The translations under genes were made by a program, and so were the position numbers. From contig NZ_CP121664.1 in the NCBI RefSeq assembly GCF_029714285.1, positions 186,001 through 250,000 of the forward strand: 64,000 nucleotides of DNA, read 5' to 3'. The first letter of the stretch is position 1; each line of letters begins with the position of its first letter. This DNA is from Rhizobium sp. CB3090. Its GTDB lineage: Bacteria > Pseudomonadota > Alphaproteobacteria > Rhizobiales > Rhizobiaceae. The notes below the pieces were generated by a model, which was not told the DNA's origin, did not search any database, and was given only the letters and a program-made list of their open reading frames with translations. Below are positions 55,915 through 64,000 of this stretch, piece by piece.

Positions 55915-57219
55915 TTAGCGCCAAGCCATTGCGAGGCGCACCGCGTCGCTGACCAGTCCCCAGCGCGAGCGCGCCTTTATGAAAGCGGCCGTCGTCGCCC
56001 TTTCATTTTCGATCTTCGGCGTACCATCGACACGCATGAAATTTTTCGAAGCCTCAGACATCAACTTCGGGTATGTCATGAAGAAATTGCGGGAATTGGT
56101 ATGAAGCAGGGCGGGCATGTCCTTGTATTTCTTGAGATCTTTAATGACGAAGGAATCGTCCAGCATTGTCTTGTAAAGTGCGAGGTTCCTTTTGGTCATT
56201 CGACCTCCGCGGCTCTTGACCTCGAAAATCGCCTCCCCGGCGATGCGACCTGACGTCATGGCGAGATTGGAACCCTCGCGGTGAACGGCATTGTTGAGCT
56301 GGGCCGCGTCGCCGACAACGACCCAGCCATCGCCGAAGAGCGCGGGAATTGCCTTGTACCCACCTTCGGGAATGAGATGAGCTGCATATTCCTTGACTTC
56401 CGAATCCGCGATCAGATGTTTGATCGAGGGATGGTTCTTGAACGCTTCGAGCAATTCGTAAGGGCTTTCGCACGTTGCAGCAAAGTCGGAGACGAGGCAG
56501 CCGATGCCAAGAGAGATCGACTCCTTATTGGTATAAAGGAAGGCGAGCCCGGCCATGCCGCGGGAGATGGTGCCGGCTGCCTCAATCACGCAGCCTTCGT
56601 TGCCATGAAGTCCGAACCTCTGATCGATCACGTCTTCCGGCAGAAAATGTATTTCCTTGACGGCGAGTGCCACGTTCTCCGATGTGGGCGTTCGACGCAA
56701 ACCGGCCCGTGCGCCGAGCAGCCCATTGGCGCCTTCCGCGAGAACGACCGTGTCCGCAAGAATGACATCGCCGCTACGGTCGGTGCGCACACCGATCACC
56801 TTGCCGCCTTCCTGGGCAAGTTCCGTCGCAGTCGTCTCGCACAGGACTGTCGCTCCCGCCTCGCGCACCTTGCGCGAAAACCAACGGTCGAACTGGGCGC
56901 GAATGATTGTGTAGCGCTCGGGCGTCGACTCGTTGAAGTCATCCGATCGATATTGGATGCCGACATGGGACGTGTCATCCATCATCCAGAAGCGCTGCTC
57001 GACGAGATGCCGCTCAAGAGGCGCATCATCTCGAAAATTCGGGATGATTTTCTCCAGCATGTTCGCATACATGATGGCGCCCTGGACGTTCTTGGAGCCC
57101 GGATACTCGCCACGTTCCAACTGCAGGACTTTCAGGCCACGGCTTGCCATGGTGTAAGTAGCCGCATTGCCGGCCATGCCAGCGCCAATGACGATAGCGT
57201 CAAACTTTTCCCCGCTCAT
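55915..57219 (-). CDS. fixC: Electron-transfer flavoprotein-quinone oxidoreductase FixC
   Basis: The 434-residue FAD protein begins [20 protein letters not shown] with the GxGxxG fold, and has [18 protein letters not shown] and [20 protein letters not shown]. It is the quinone-reducing, FixX-contacting subunit of FixABCX. Start at 57219 by homology; 10 nt after fixB. Confidence 0.95.
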   Translation of the reverse strand: MSGEKFDAIVIGAGMAGNAATYTMASRGLKVLQLERGEYPGSKNVQGAIMYANMLEKIIPNFRDDAPLERHLVEQRFWMMDDTSHVGIQYRSDDFNESTPERYTIIRAQFDRWFSRKVREAGATVLCETTATELAQEGGKVIGVRTDRSGDVILADTVVLAEGANGLLGARAGLRRTPTSENVALAVKEIHFLPEDVIDQRFGLHGNEGCVIEAAGTISRGMAGLAFLYTNKESISLGIGCLVSDFAATCESPYELLEAFKNHPSIKHLIADSEVKEYAAHLIPEGGYKAIPALFGDGWVVVGDAAQLNNAVHREGSNLAMTSGRIAGEAIFEVKSRGGRMTKRNLALYKTMLDDSFVIKDLKKYKDMPALLHTNSRNFFMTYPKLMSEASKNFMRVDGTPKIENERATTAAFIKARSRWGLVSDAVRLAMAWR

Positions 57220-57229
57220 AGCCGTCCCC

Positions 57230-58342
57230 CTAATTCGCAAGCTTATCGCGACTGTGCGGCGACAGCCGATGGGTGAAAACATCAGTGAGGGCCGGCAAGA
57301 AGCGGATCGCATCCGTCACGACGCCAAGGTGGGCGAAGTCGAAAATCGGCGCGTTCGGGTCAGTGTTGATCGCGACAATGAGATCAGCCCCCCCGACGCC
57401 AACCCGGTGCTGAATGGCGCCGGAAATCCCGGCCGCTATATAGAGCTTCGGCCGGATAGTCTTGCCGGTTTGCCCGATCTGCCGATCAGCCGGCATCCAG
57501 CCTTTCTGGACCAGCGGCCGTGAGCAGCCGTATTCGGCTCCAATTACCCGCGCGAGGTTCTTTACAAGCTTCAGGTTCTCCGATGTTCCGAGACCAAGGC
57601 CCCCGCCCACCACCACATCGGCATAGGCGAGATTGGAATTTGTCGATTGCACGTCGGAAAGAAACCCGAGGACTTTGGTGACGATCTCCTCCTCGAGCAT
57701 CGGGACCCCATGCTGAATGACGCAGCCAATCGGCTTGTTCATGCGCTGCGGCATCGCCATGACGCGCGGCCGCACTGTCGCCATCTGCGGTCGGCAGTTG
57801 AGCGTGTAGATTGTGCATAATAGAGAGCCGCCGAAAGTCGGCCGCGTTGCGGCAAGCGAACCGTCCGCATCCACATCGAGTTCGGTGCAGTCCGCAGTGA
57901 GCCCCGTCAACAGGGTCGTCGCCACGGAACCGGCAAGGTCGCGACCAAGCGTCGTCGCACCCAGAAGCAGGATCTCGGGTTTGTAAGTGGCAACCAGATT
58001 TGTCAGAGCTTTGGTGAAGGGCTCGTTCCTATAGTCTGCGAGCAGGGGGTGCTCCACGAGATAGGCAACGTCGGCGCCATAGGCAAACGCCTCTGCAATG
58101 GCCTGCTGCGTGGCATCCCCCGGAGGTCCGAGCACGACACCTGCGAGCTTGACGCCAAGCTTGTCCGCTAGCTTGCGGCCTTCTCCCAGCAGTTCGAAGG
58201 AGACGGGGTGGATATTTTCGCGCTCCACTTCGATGAAGACCCAAACGTGCCGGTAGTCCTTGAATTGCTCGGGCAGCTCTTTCTTCATACCCGCGCGGCC
58301 GACGGCAGGGGGCGGCGTTTCTTGATTTGCGGTCAACGTCAT
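57230..58342 (-). CDS. fixB: Electron-transfer flavoprotein alpha subunit FixB
   Basis: The 370-residue protein is an ETF-alpha: [52 protein letters not shown], and the FAD loop [20 protein letters not shown]. It pairs with FixA. 12 nt after fixA and 10 nt before fixC. Confidence 0.96.
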   Translation of the reverse strand: MTLTANQETPPPAVGRAGMKKELPEQFKDYRHVWVFIEVERENIHPVSFELLGEGRKLADKLGVKLAGVVLGPPGDATQQAIAEAFAYGADVAYLVEHPLLADYRNEPFTKALTNLVATYKPEILLLGATTLGRDLAGSVATTLLTGLTADCTELDVDADGSLAATRPTFGGSLLCTIYTLNCRPQMATVRPRVMAMPQRMNKPIGCVIQHGVPMLEEEIVTKVLGFLSDVQSTNSNLAYADVVVGGGLGLGTSENLKLVKNLARVIGAEYGCSRPLVQKGWMPADRQIGQTGKTIRPKLYIAAGISGAIQHRVGVGGADLIVAINTDPNAPIFDFAHLGVVTDAIRFLPALTDVFTHRLSPHSRDKLAN

Positions 58343-58354
58343 GGCTCCTTGCCG

Positions 58355-59206
58355 TTATGCGCTGGCGTCGAAGGCGAGTTCGTGTTCGAGCGCCGGCTGA
58401 CGAGAGAAGATTTCGACAATCAACTCATCGGCAACATCGCTCAGCGCCTTATCGGTGGTGGTGATTTGCTCCGCCTTTTCCACCCTTGCTGTCGGGGCAA
58501 AGACGCGTTTGACGACCGTCGGCGAACCACGCAGTCCACATTTGCTGAGGTCCTCGATGCCGGCGTCGGCCGCGCTCCATTTTACGATCTGACTGCGTGC
58601 AGCGCGTAGCGCGTCATCAAGCGAGCCGCGCCGGATTTCGTTGGTGCCTTCCAGCATGGTGATGAGGCAGGGAAGCCTGCTCTGCAGCATTTGCGTCCCC
58701 CCTTCCGAACGGCGATCGACCTTAATTTCACGCGCATCGAGATCGAGGGAGCAAATCTTTGAAACGTAAGTGAGTTGCAGGAGGTCGAGGCGCTTGGCGA
58801 TGCCCGGCCCGACCTGGGCAGTGTCGCCGTCGATCGTCTGCTTGCCCGTGAAGACGATGTCCGGGGCGCCGAAGGTCTCGCCGATTTTTGCGATCGCCTG
58901 CGACAAAGCAAAGGAAGTCGCCAGGGTATCGGATCCGGCAAAATAGCGGTCGGTCAACAATACCGCCCGATCCGCACCGTAAGTAAGCGCCTTGCGCAAC
59001 GAATCCTCTGCCATCGGCGGGCCCATCGTGACCGCAGTGACCTCGCCGCCATGGACGTCACGCAACCGCAGTGCTTCTTCAAGGGCGAATAGATCATAAG
59101 GATTTATGATGGTCGGCACGCCCTGGCGCATGATCGTGTTCGTTACCGGATGGACGCGAATCTGTGCTGAGTCCGGCACCTGCTTGATACAGACTACGAC
59201 GTGCAT
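58355..59206 (-). CDS. fixA: Electron-transfer flavoprotein beta subunit FixA
   Basis: The 283-residue ETF-beta starts MHVVVCIKQVPDSAQIRVHP, with INPYDLFALEEALRL, FTGKQTIDGDTAQVGPGIA and PCLITMLEGTNEIRRGSL. It binds the bifurcating FAD site with FixB and accepts NADH electrons. GGAGA precedes the ATG. It is the first gene behind a sigma-54 promoter with a NifA site. Confidence 0.96.
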   Translation of the reverse strand: MHVVVCIKQVPDSAQIRVHPVTNTIMRQGVPTIINPYDLFALEEALRLRDVHGGEVTAVTMGPPMAEDSLRKALTYGADRAVLLTDRYFAGSDTLATSFALSQAIAKIGETFGAPDIVFTGKQTIDGDTAQVGPGIAKRLDLLQLTYVSKICSLDLDAREIKVDRRSEGGTQMLQSRLPCLITMLEGTNEIRRGSLDDALRAARSQIVKWSAADAGIEDLSKCGLRGSPTVVKRVFAPTARVEKAEQITTTDKALSDVADELIVEIFSRQPALEHELAFDASA

Positions 59207-59259
59207 GTGGTCTCCTAGCTGCTGTTCGAATGGCGGGTTTCGCGCTTCATGTCCATCAA

Positions 59260-59275
59260 AGCACTATCTGTGCCA
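59260..59275 (-). promoter_or_regulatory. Sigma-54 promoter of fixABCX
   Basis: The minus strand reads TGGCACAGATAGTGCT, with GG and GC 10 bases apart and a TGGCAC -24 element; the transcript would start about 40 nt before fixA. Confidence 0.85.
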
Positions 59276-59346
59276 ACGCTTTTGAATTTCACATCCATTT
59301 GAAATTCCGCCTTTTTCTTCTGACCTGCGGGCGCTGGAGCCGCTAT

Positions 59347-59362
59347 TGTCGGCTTCTCGACA
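59347..59362 (-). promoter_or_regulatory. NifA upstream activator sequence of fixABCX
   Basis: TGTCGGCTTCTCGACA is an exact TGT-N10-ACA site about 80 nt upstream of the -24 element of fixA. Confidence 0.85.
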
Positions 59363-59388
59363 TCGTTCAAGCCACAACCATGTCGCAT

Positions 59389-59772
59389 TCATTCCTTGTC
59401 GAAATGCTTCAGGATGGAATCGAATGAAACGAAGGTGTGACCCGGTCGGGCGGGCGTGGCCGGACTGTGGTCTTTGAGTACCTTGAAGACACGGTGCGCA
59501 AGTGGCGAGGACGTCGCAAAATCCTCGTAGGCGCGTTCAAGGATGGCGCGTGCCCTGGCCGCAATCACCTGTTCCGGAAGATCGGAGAAATCCTCTTCGG
59601 CGAGGTATTGCCCCATTCGCTTCAGGATGTGAAGCCGCGAGACGTCAAGCACCTTGGGATCATAGGCGACGTCAAGCAGCGCGAAAAATTCCTCCGCCGC
59701 CGACAGATTTTTCAATCGCGCGAGGATTTGGGCCGTATCGCTGCTTGGGCTGACGTTGCAATAACTGTTCAT
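59389..59772 (-). CDS. nifW: Nitrogenase-stabilising/protective protein NifW
   Basis: The 127-residue protein has the NifW pattern: LKNLSAAEEFFALLDVAYDP, KVLDVSRLHILKRMGQYLA and FKVLKDHSPA. NifW protects or helps assemble the MoFe protein. GGGGAGA precedes the ATG. It lies 197 nt after nifS and just upstream of the fixA promoter region, whose NifA site begins 27 nt after its stop. Confidence 0.93.
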   Translation of the reverse strand: MNSYCNVSPSSDTAQILARLKNLSAAEEFFALLDVAYDPKVLDVSRLHILKRMGQYLAEEDFSDLPEQVIAARARAILERAYEDFATSSPLAHRVFKVLKDHSPATPARPGHTFVSFDSILKHFDKE

Positions 59773-59969
59773 AACATTCTCCCCGTTGGAACGATGCGCT
59801 GCGGTGCGTCCGATGCGATGAATCCGCCGTCGCGAAAACCTCGCAGGAAAAGTCCTCGCGCTTATGGCCTCAAGCGGTTTGGCAAGTCCGAACTATTCTG
59901 CGTCGCGTAAGCGACGAACATCGCCTACTGCCGCCAAGCCAAATCGTGTCGTCAGAAATACGAACCGCT

Positions 59970-61196
59970 TCATGAGGGGTTTCCGTCCGTCTCCGGCGGC
60001 TTCAGAAAAGCCAAAGGTCTTCGGCGCTTTGGCGGCGTCGGCCCAAACGAGGAACCATCTCGCAAAGTGCCGACGATTCCGGGTAAAACATCGAGTACAC
60101 GGTCGATATCCTCCTCGCAATTGTCACGCGACAGGGAGAACCGGATGACCCCGTGGCTCGAGATATCGGGAATGTTCATCGCCGTCAGGACATGGCTCGG
60201 CTGCGGCGACTCAGAAGTGCAAGCCGAGCCGGAAGAACAGGCAATGCCATAGCGGTCAAGAAGAAGCAGCAAGCCATCACCGTCGACTTGGTCGAAGGCG
60301 ATGTTGGAGGTGTTCGGCAACCGCTTTTGCTTATCGCCGGTGACGAACGCATCTGGGATGCGCTGCAGAAGCCCTTTTTCCAGGCGATCTCGCAGCGATC
60401 TTACTCGTCCGTTCTCTTTGTTCATGAAGCGCAAGGCAAGTTCAGCGGCTTTGCCGAGCCCGACGATGCCGGCGGTATTTTCCGTGCCAGCGCGCCGATC
60501 GCGCTCCTGATGTCCCCCCTTGATCATCGGATCGAAGCGTACGCCGCGCTTTACCCAAAGCGCGCCAATCCCTTTGGGTCCATGCAGCTTGTGACTTGAG
60601 AGCGACAGCATGTCGATCGCACTCGATTTCAGGTTCATCGGAAGCTTGCCGACCACCTGCACAGCGTCTGTATGGAAAAAAGCGCCGACTTCCTTGGCCA
60701 GCTTAGCGAGGTCGGCGACCGGAAAAATCGTGCCCGTTTCATTGTTCGCCCACATGATCGAGACGAGTGCAACATGTGGGGTGAGGGCTGCCCGGTATGT
60801 GCGCAGGTCGAGGCGACCATGCCGATCGACTGGAATCCTGTGCACCTTTATGCCACGCGTCTTCTCAAGGTGCGCGCAGAGCGTCAGCACGGCCGGATGC
60901 TCGACTGCGGACGTCACGATCTGCGTGCGATCGGGCATGATCTCGAGCGCCGACAGGATCGCTGCATTGTCGCTTTCCGTCCCGCCGGACGTAAAGACGA
61001 TCTCATGCTCGAACTCCGCACCGATCAAAGCTTGCAATTGTTTGCGCGCGGTCATTATCGCCGCACTTGCCGAGGCGCCGAAACTGTGACTGGACGAAGG
61101 ATTGGCAAATTGATCCGTAAAGAACGGCAACATCGCTTGTACGACTTCAGGATCGACTCGCGTGGTTGCATTGTTGTCGAGATAGACAGATCTCAT
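59970..61196 (-). CDS. nifS: Cysteine desulfurase NifS
   Basis: The 408-residue PLP enzyme releases sulfur from cysteine for nitrogenase clusters. It begins MRSVYLDNNATTRVDPEVVQ; the PLP lysine lies in SLSSHKLHGPKGIGALWV and the catalytic cysteine in ACSSGSACTSESPQPSHVL. The C-terminal 30 residues are basic and not conserved. It is complete, while the neighbouring nifU is decayed. Confidence 0.96.
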   Translation of the reverse strand: MRSVYLDNNATTRVDPEVVQAMLPFFTDQFANPSSSHSFGASASAAIMTARKQLQALIGAEFEHEIVFTSGGTESDNAAILSALEIMPDRTQIVTSAVEHPAVLTLCAHLEKTRGIKVHRIPVDRHGRLDLRTYRAALTPHVALVSIMWANNETGTIFPVADLAKLAKEVGAFFHTDAVQVVGKLPMNLKSSAIDMLSLSSHKLHGPKGIGALWVKRGVRFDPMIKGGHQERDRRAGTENTAGIVGLGKAAELALRFMNKENGRVRSLRDRLEKGLLQRIPDAFVTGDKQKRLPNTSNIAFDQVDGDGLLLLLDRYGIACSSGSACTSESPQPSHVLTAMNIPDISSHGVIRFSLSRDNCEEDIDRVLDVLPGIVGTLRDGSSFGPTPPKRRRPLAFLKPPETDGNPS

Positions 61197-61591
61197 GGAA
61201 GCGATCCTCAGTTGGCGGAGTACCTCGATAGTCTCCGTCGTTCAGCGCTGGAGCGAGAACAATCGCGGCAGCGCTCGATTGGTCGAATTCGCTGTAGCGA
61301 CGTCATTTGGCAGTCTCAGATTATGGTGGGCATGTTTCAGGCGAGCCCCATGCGTCCTCGATCCTTGGCGACATCCCATCGAAAATGACCATCGGTTACA
61401 AAGATGTTTCTGTGACCTCGAGCGCGCTGCCTTCCTTTGTGCCCGCCGACAAAATCGTCTCTGACCTGATGAGGCCTTTAACGAACAACGCCGCAGGGAC
61501 CGCAACAGTCGCTTCCTCGACACCTTTGACGCTTGTGACGGGATCCGGCTACGACTTTGCGCCAGATACGACGCAAGCGGTGATCGTGAGC
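61197..61591 (-). other. Decayed spacer between nifS and the nifU remnant
   Basis: About 400 bases where the rest of nifU would be expected. One minus-strand frame (61403-61556) reads coding-like sequence (VKGVEEATVAVPAALFVKGL) up to a stop, but it is not a NifU segment I recognise and has no start. Otherwise nothing supported. Confidence 0.35.
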
Positions 61592-61898
61592 GTCCGGACG
61601 GCGGCCGATCGACGCCATCCGCTAAGTCGCGATTGATAATTCGAAGGGCTTCATGGGCGGCTTTGCCGACGATATAATCGATCAACGCGGCCGGGCAGGT
61701 GATCGCGAAACGGCTGCGGAGCGTCTGCAATGTTGCCACACTGATTGCGTCCATCGGCCGGGCGAAGCCCATCGTCAATTCAACCAGATCCCCACGTGAG
61801 ACCGCGCCGACCTCGCGTTCAGTATTGGCTGTTTGCAGACCGCGGGCGCCCTTGTGATTGCAGGACGATTTCTTGAGCTTGTCGCGATACTTCCGCAT
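61592..61898 (-). pseudogene. nifU: NifU N-terminal domain, decayed
   Basis: The minus strand from 61898 reads MRKYRDKLKKSSCNHKGARG, then EVGAVSRGDLVELTM and YIVGKAAHEALRIINRDLAD, which follows the IscU-type N-terminal scaffold domain of NifU. The strongly conserved FQTFGCGSAIAS region is corrupted to LQTLRSRFAIT, losing an essential cysteine, and the match ends after about 100 codons. It lies between iscA and nifS where nifU is expected. Confidence 0.75.
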
Positions 61899-61923
61899 GA
61901 CTTTTCACACCAATTCGGGATGA

Positions 61924-62244
61924 TCAGGCGAAGGACTTGCCGCAAGCGCACATCTCTGCTGCGTTGGGATTGTCGAAGACAAAGCCTGAGGACTCCAGCC
62001 GTGTAACGAAGTCCACCGTCATGCCGTTGACGTGTGGCTGAGAGCTCGCGTCCACGAACAGCGTGATCCCATCTGTTTCGATGACAGCGTCGCCCTCGCG
62101 TGAGCTGCTCTCAAGCCCCATCCTGTATTTGAGCCCGGCGCAGCCACCGGTCTCGACCGCGATGCGCAGGCCCTCGGCCGGCTCGTCCGCTCGGCTGAGT
62201 GCAATCCTCATGGCGGCGACGGCGTTGTCTGTGAGCGTGATCAT
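61924..62244 (-). CDS. IscA/HesB-family iron-sulfur assembly protein of the nif cluster
   Basis: The 106-residue A-type carrier MITLTDNAVAAMRIALSRAD has the three conserved cysteines: one in TGGCAGLKYRMGL and two in the C-terminal CACGKSFA. It passes iron-sulfur clusters to apoproteins. Start chosen at 62244; a sigma-54 promoter lies about 45 nt upstream. First gene of the iscA-nifU-nifS unit. Confidence 0.93.
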   Translation of the reverse strand: MITLTDNAVAAMRIALSRADEPAEGLRIAVETGGCAGLKYRMGLESSSREGDAVIETDGITLFVDASSQPHVNGMTVDFVTRLESSGFVFDNPNAAEMCACGKSFA

Positions 62245-62288
62245 AAATGTCGTTCTCGTTGGTCGTCGGCAAAATTCGCAAATGACCT

Positions 62289-62304
62289 TGCATGTGCCAT
62301 GCCA
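62289..62304 (-). promoter_or_regulatory. Sigma-54 promoter of iscA-nifUS
   Basis: Minus-strand TGGCATGGCACATGCA has GG and GC 10 bases apart with a good -24 element; the predicted start is about 35 nt before the iscA ATG. Confidence 0.7.
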
Positions 62305-62528
62305 AACAGAAAAACACTTGAGGAACCTTCGGATCTTCCAGTGGCAATATGCGCATCTCCGACATCGTTGAACGTCAAACATCAAAAAAGGGCAGTCACC
62401 GGTGAATGCGAGAATCCCACCAAAGGATCACCGCGCCATTCCACGCCGCGGCCGTTATCGCAGGTGGGAGAACGTTCCTAGCAGGCGCACCGGGGAAAGG
62501 GCTGAGTACCAACGATGACTGTCGGGTT

Positions 62529-62544
62529 TGTCGATGAGCCGACA
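62529..62544. promoter_or_regulatory. NifA upstream activator sequence between iscA and nifQ
   Basis: TGTCGATGAGCCGACA is an exact TGT-N10-ACA palindrome. It lies about 90 bases from the nifQ -24 element and about 225 from that of iscA, so it may serve both divergent promoters. Confidence 0.75.
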
Positions 62545-62634
62545 TTTGGCGTTGGCCGCTCTGCATTTGCACGCTCATCACATCGCTCAAATAACCCCGA
62601 AAGGCCCGTGCCTACGCTGTTTGTCCGACCACGC

Positions 62635-62650
62635 TGGCATGGTTTTTGGA
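62635..62650 (+). promoter_or_regulatory. Imperfect sigma-54 promoter of nifQ
   Basis: TGGCATGGTTTTTGGA has the -24 GG and correct spacing, but GG instead of GC at -12. It lies 70 nt upstream of the proposed nifQ start and 90 nt downstream of a perfect NifA site. Confidence 0.5.
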
Positions 62651-62719
62651 GGTTTCTCGTCATGGCCGTCAATGCTGCAGGCGACCTTGATCGATGAAAA
62701 ACGAAGGAGCAAAAGCGCC

Positions 62720-63376
62720 GTGTCAGATCTGCATCAGTTCCAGGTTTTGAGGGGCAAGGGCATCAGTCGCGGAGCACGAATGTCTGATCGGTGGCAACAC
62801 TTGCAGTCATCCAAGGCCGGGCAGTGGCTGCGAATGGACTTGGAGATGGATTTTGACGAATATGCGCTTGCCTGCGTCTTTTCGCGAGCGCTGGAGGAGA
62901 TCGAAGCTGGCCAGGCGTCGGCGACAGAGGCGACCGGCCTTTCTCGCGCCGAGCTGCGGGACATCCTTACAAGGAATTTTCCTGCCAAGCTCATCGACGC
63001 TTTCTTTCCGGAAAAGGCGAGCGATCCAGAACTCGGTACGGAGGAGGGGCTCCTGCGTGACTTGCTACTTTCGCATGCCCGTCCAAACGATCCAGTCAGT
63101 GCTCGCTTTGCTAAAATCATCGCGCGACGTGCCCTGCGCGACGACCATCTTTGGCAGGACCTTGGACTCCTCGAGCCGGCCGAGCTCGGGCGGTTGTTTG
63201 CTATGCATTTCCCGACGCTGGCGGCTGGCAATACCGACAATATGAGGTGGAAGAAGTACCTTTACCGCAAGCTCTGCGAGGCCGAAGGTTTTTCGCTGTG
63301 CGCCGCTCCGAGCTGTCAGGAATGCGGTGATTACGAAACATGCTTCGGCCCCGAAACGGATGAAGGCCGTCGCTAA
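62720..63376 (+). CDS. nifQ: Molybdenum-donor protein NifQ
   Basis: The protein ends with the NifQ signature: FPTLAAGNTDNMRWKKYLYR, KLCEAEGFSLCAAPSCQECG and DYETCFGPE, the cysteines of which bind an iron-molybdenum-sulfur cluster that supplies molybdenum to FeMo-co synthesis. I place the start at GTG 62720 behind GAAGGAGC, giving 218 residues; ATG 62780 (MSDRWQHL) is the alternative. It is convergent with rpoN. Confidence 0.93.
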   Translation: MSDLHQFQVLRGKGISRGARMSDRWQHLQSSKAGQWLRMDLEMDFDEYALACVFSRALEEIEAGQASATEATGLSRAELRDILTRNFPAKLIDAFFPEKASDPELGTEEGLLRDLLLSHARPNDPVSARFAKIIARRALRDDHLWQDLGLLEPAELGRLFAMHFPTLAAGNTDNMRWKKYLYRKLCEAEGFSLCAAPSCQECGDYETCFGPETDEGRR

Positions 63377-63422
63377 GTCGCTTCTGCGAGCTGTGCGAGA
63401 TGGTCAGCGCTTTGGTCGGCGT

Positions 63423-64000
63423 CTATACAAATCCCGCCCGCATCTCGCGGCGGCGTTGAACGGAAGAGGGGATATTCATTCCTTCCCTGTATTTTGCGAC
63501 CGTGCGGCGCGCTATATCGATGCCGCTTTCCCGAAGTTGGGCGACCATGTTGTCGTCGGAAAGCACGCTGTCCTCCGTTTCCGCGGCGATCATTGCCCTG
63601 ATGCGATGGCGGATAGCTTCGGCCGAGTGCGCCTCGCCGCCTTCGCAGGAGGAAATCGCGACCGTAAAAAAATACTTCAGTTCGAACACCCCGCGGGGGG
63701 TGAGCATGTATTTATTCGACGTCACACGGCTCACCGTCGACTCATGCATCTCGATCGCGTCAGCGACAGTCTTAAGATTGAGAGGCCGAAGATAGGCAGT
63801 GCCGCGTTCCAGAAAGACATCCTGCTGGCGGACGATTTCGGTCGCTACCTTAAGGATCGTCTTGGCGCGCTGATCGAGACTGCGAACCAACCAGTTCGCG
63901 TTTTGGAAGCATTCGTTGAGGAATGCCTGATCTTTGGAATCATGCGCGGTCAGACGGGAGACTTCGGCAAAATAGGTTTGGTTGATGAGCACCTTGGGTA
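63423..64000 (-). CDS. rpoN: RNA polymerase sigma-54 factor, C-terminal part (runs off right edge)
   Basis: The minus strand, open to the window end, encodes the sigma-54 core-binding end and DNA-binding region: LNLKTVADAIEMHESTVSRV (helix-turn-helix), KYMLTPRGVFELKYFFTVAI, and the RpoN box ARRTVAKYREG near the C-terminus. A plasmid-borne rpoN next to nif genes is known in Rhizobium etli as a symbiosis-specific copy; this may be its counterpart. It would transcribe the -24/-12 promoters seen here. The 5' part is outside. Confidence 0.94.
   Translation of the reverse strand, partial: PKVLINQTYFAEVSRLTAHDSKDQAFLNECFQNANWLVRSLDQRAKTILKVATEIVRQQDVFLERGTAYLRPLNLKTVADAIEMHESTVSRVTSNKYMLTPRGVFELKYFFTVAISSCEGGEAHSAEAIRHRIRAMIAAETEDSVLSDDNMVAQLRESGIDIARRTVAKYREGMNIPSSVQRRREMRAGFV

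Overview
The window is a piece of a rhizobial symbiotic plasmid. It carries the microaerobic respiration genes (fixNOQP, fixG-I-S, fixLJ, fixK), a complete Nod-factor operon and much of a nif/fix cluster. The nod gene order, nodD // nodABCSUIJ - aldo/keto reductase - nodH - nodPQ behind one nod box, is the type known from Rhizobium tropici and its relatives, which make N-methylated, carbamoylated and sulfated Nod factors. I therefore read the source as a Rhizobium of that group; species cannot be fixed from the sequence alone.

Layout. (1) 1-3.2 kb: a radical-SAM HemN-like gene cut in two by an IS66-type element (449-3042, 8-bp target duplication). (2) 3.2-12.9 kb: pseudoazurin, fixNOQP, fixG-fixI-fixS (no fixH) and an OmpW-type porin, each unit preceded by an FNR/FixK box. 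(3) 13.2-14.4 kb: a decayed thiamine operon (end of thiC, frameshifted thiO, nonsense-mutated thiS). (4) 15-20 kb: hemN, fixL, fixJ, fixK. (5) 20-26.7 kb: a gene-poor plasmid-maintenance region with two paralogous XRE regulators, an orphan repC with a probable antisense RNA, and DUF3846 and DUF982 proteins. (6) 26.9-39.9 kb: nodD, nod box, nod operon. (7) 40.1-45.9 kb: a toxin-antitoxin/defence island. It has an AbiEi-like/HipA fusion under two long palindromes, an AbiEi/AbiEii operon whose toxin carries a WYL-like domain and a zinc knuckle, and a truncated second copy of the fusion gene's 5' end with the same palindrome. (8) 45.9-50 kb: an IS256-family element with an exact target duplication and an IS91-family element with a broken transposase and an intact tyrosine recombinase. 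(9) 50.2-64 kb: nif/fix genes on the minus strand, iscA-nifU(decayed)-nifS-nifW, fixABCX-nifA-nifB-fdxN-nifZ-nifT-SIR2-like, then nifQ (plus) and the end of rpoN (minus, running off the window).

How it works together. FixL/FixJ would sense low oxygen and induce fixK; FixK would activate the operons carrying TTGA-N6-TCAA boxes (cbb3 oxidase, its copper/assembly genes, pseudoazurin, OmpW, probably hemN). NifA, with the cysteine pattern of oxygen-sensitive rhizobial NifA, would act with sigma-54 at -24/-12 promoters and TGT-N10-ACA sites before fixA and between iscA and nifQ. NodD and flavonoids would act at the nod box. nifHDK, nifEN, nifX and repAB are not in the window.

The most unusual parts are the 40-46 kb toxin-antitoxin island, the fixH-less fixGIS operon with an attenuator-like leader, the FixL heme-pocket substitution, a palindrome shared by the hemN and nifA leaders, the orphan repC with its antisense RNA, and the SIR2-like and aldo/keto-reductase genes embedded in the nif and nod operons.
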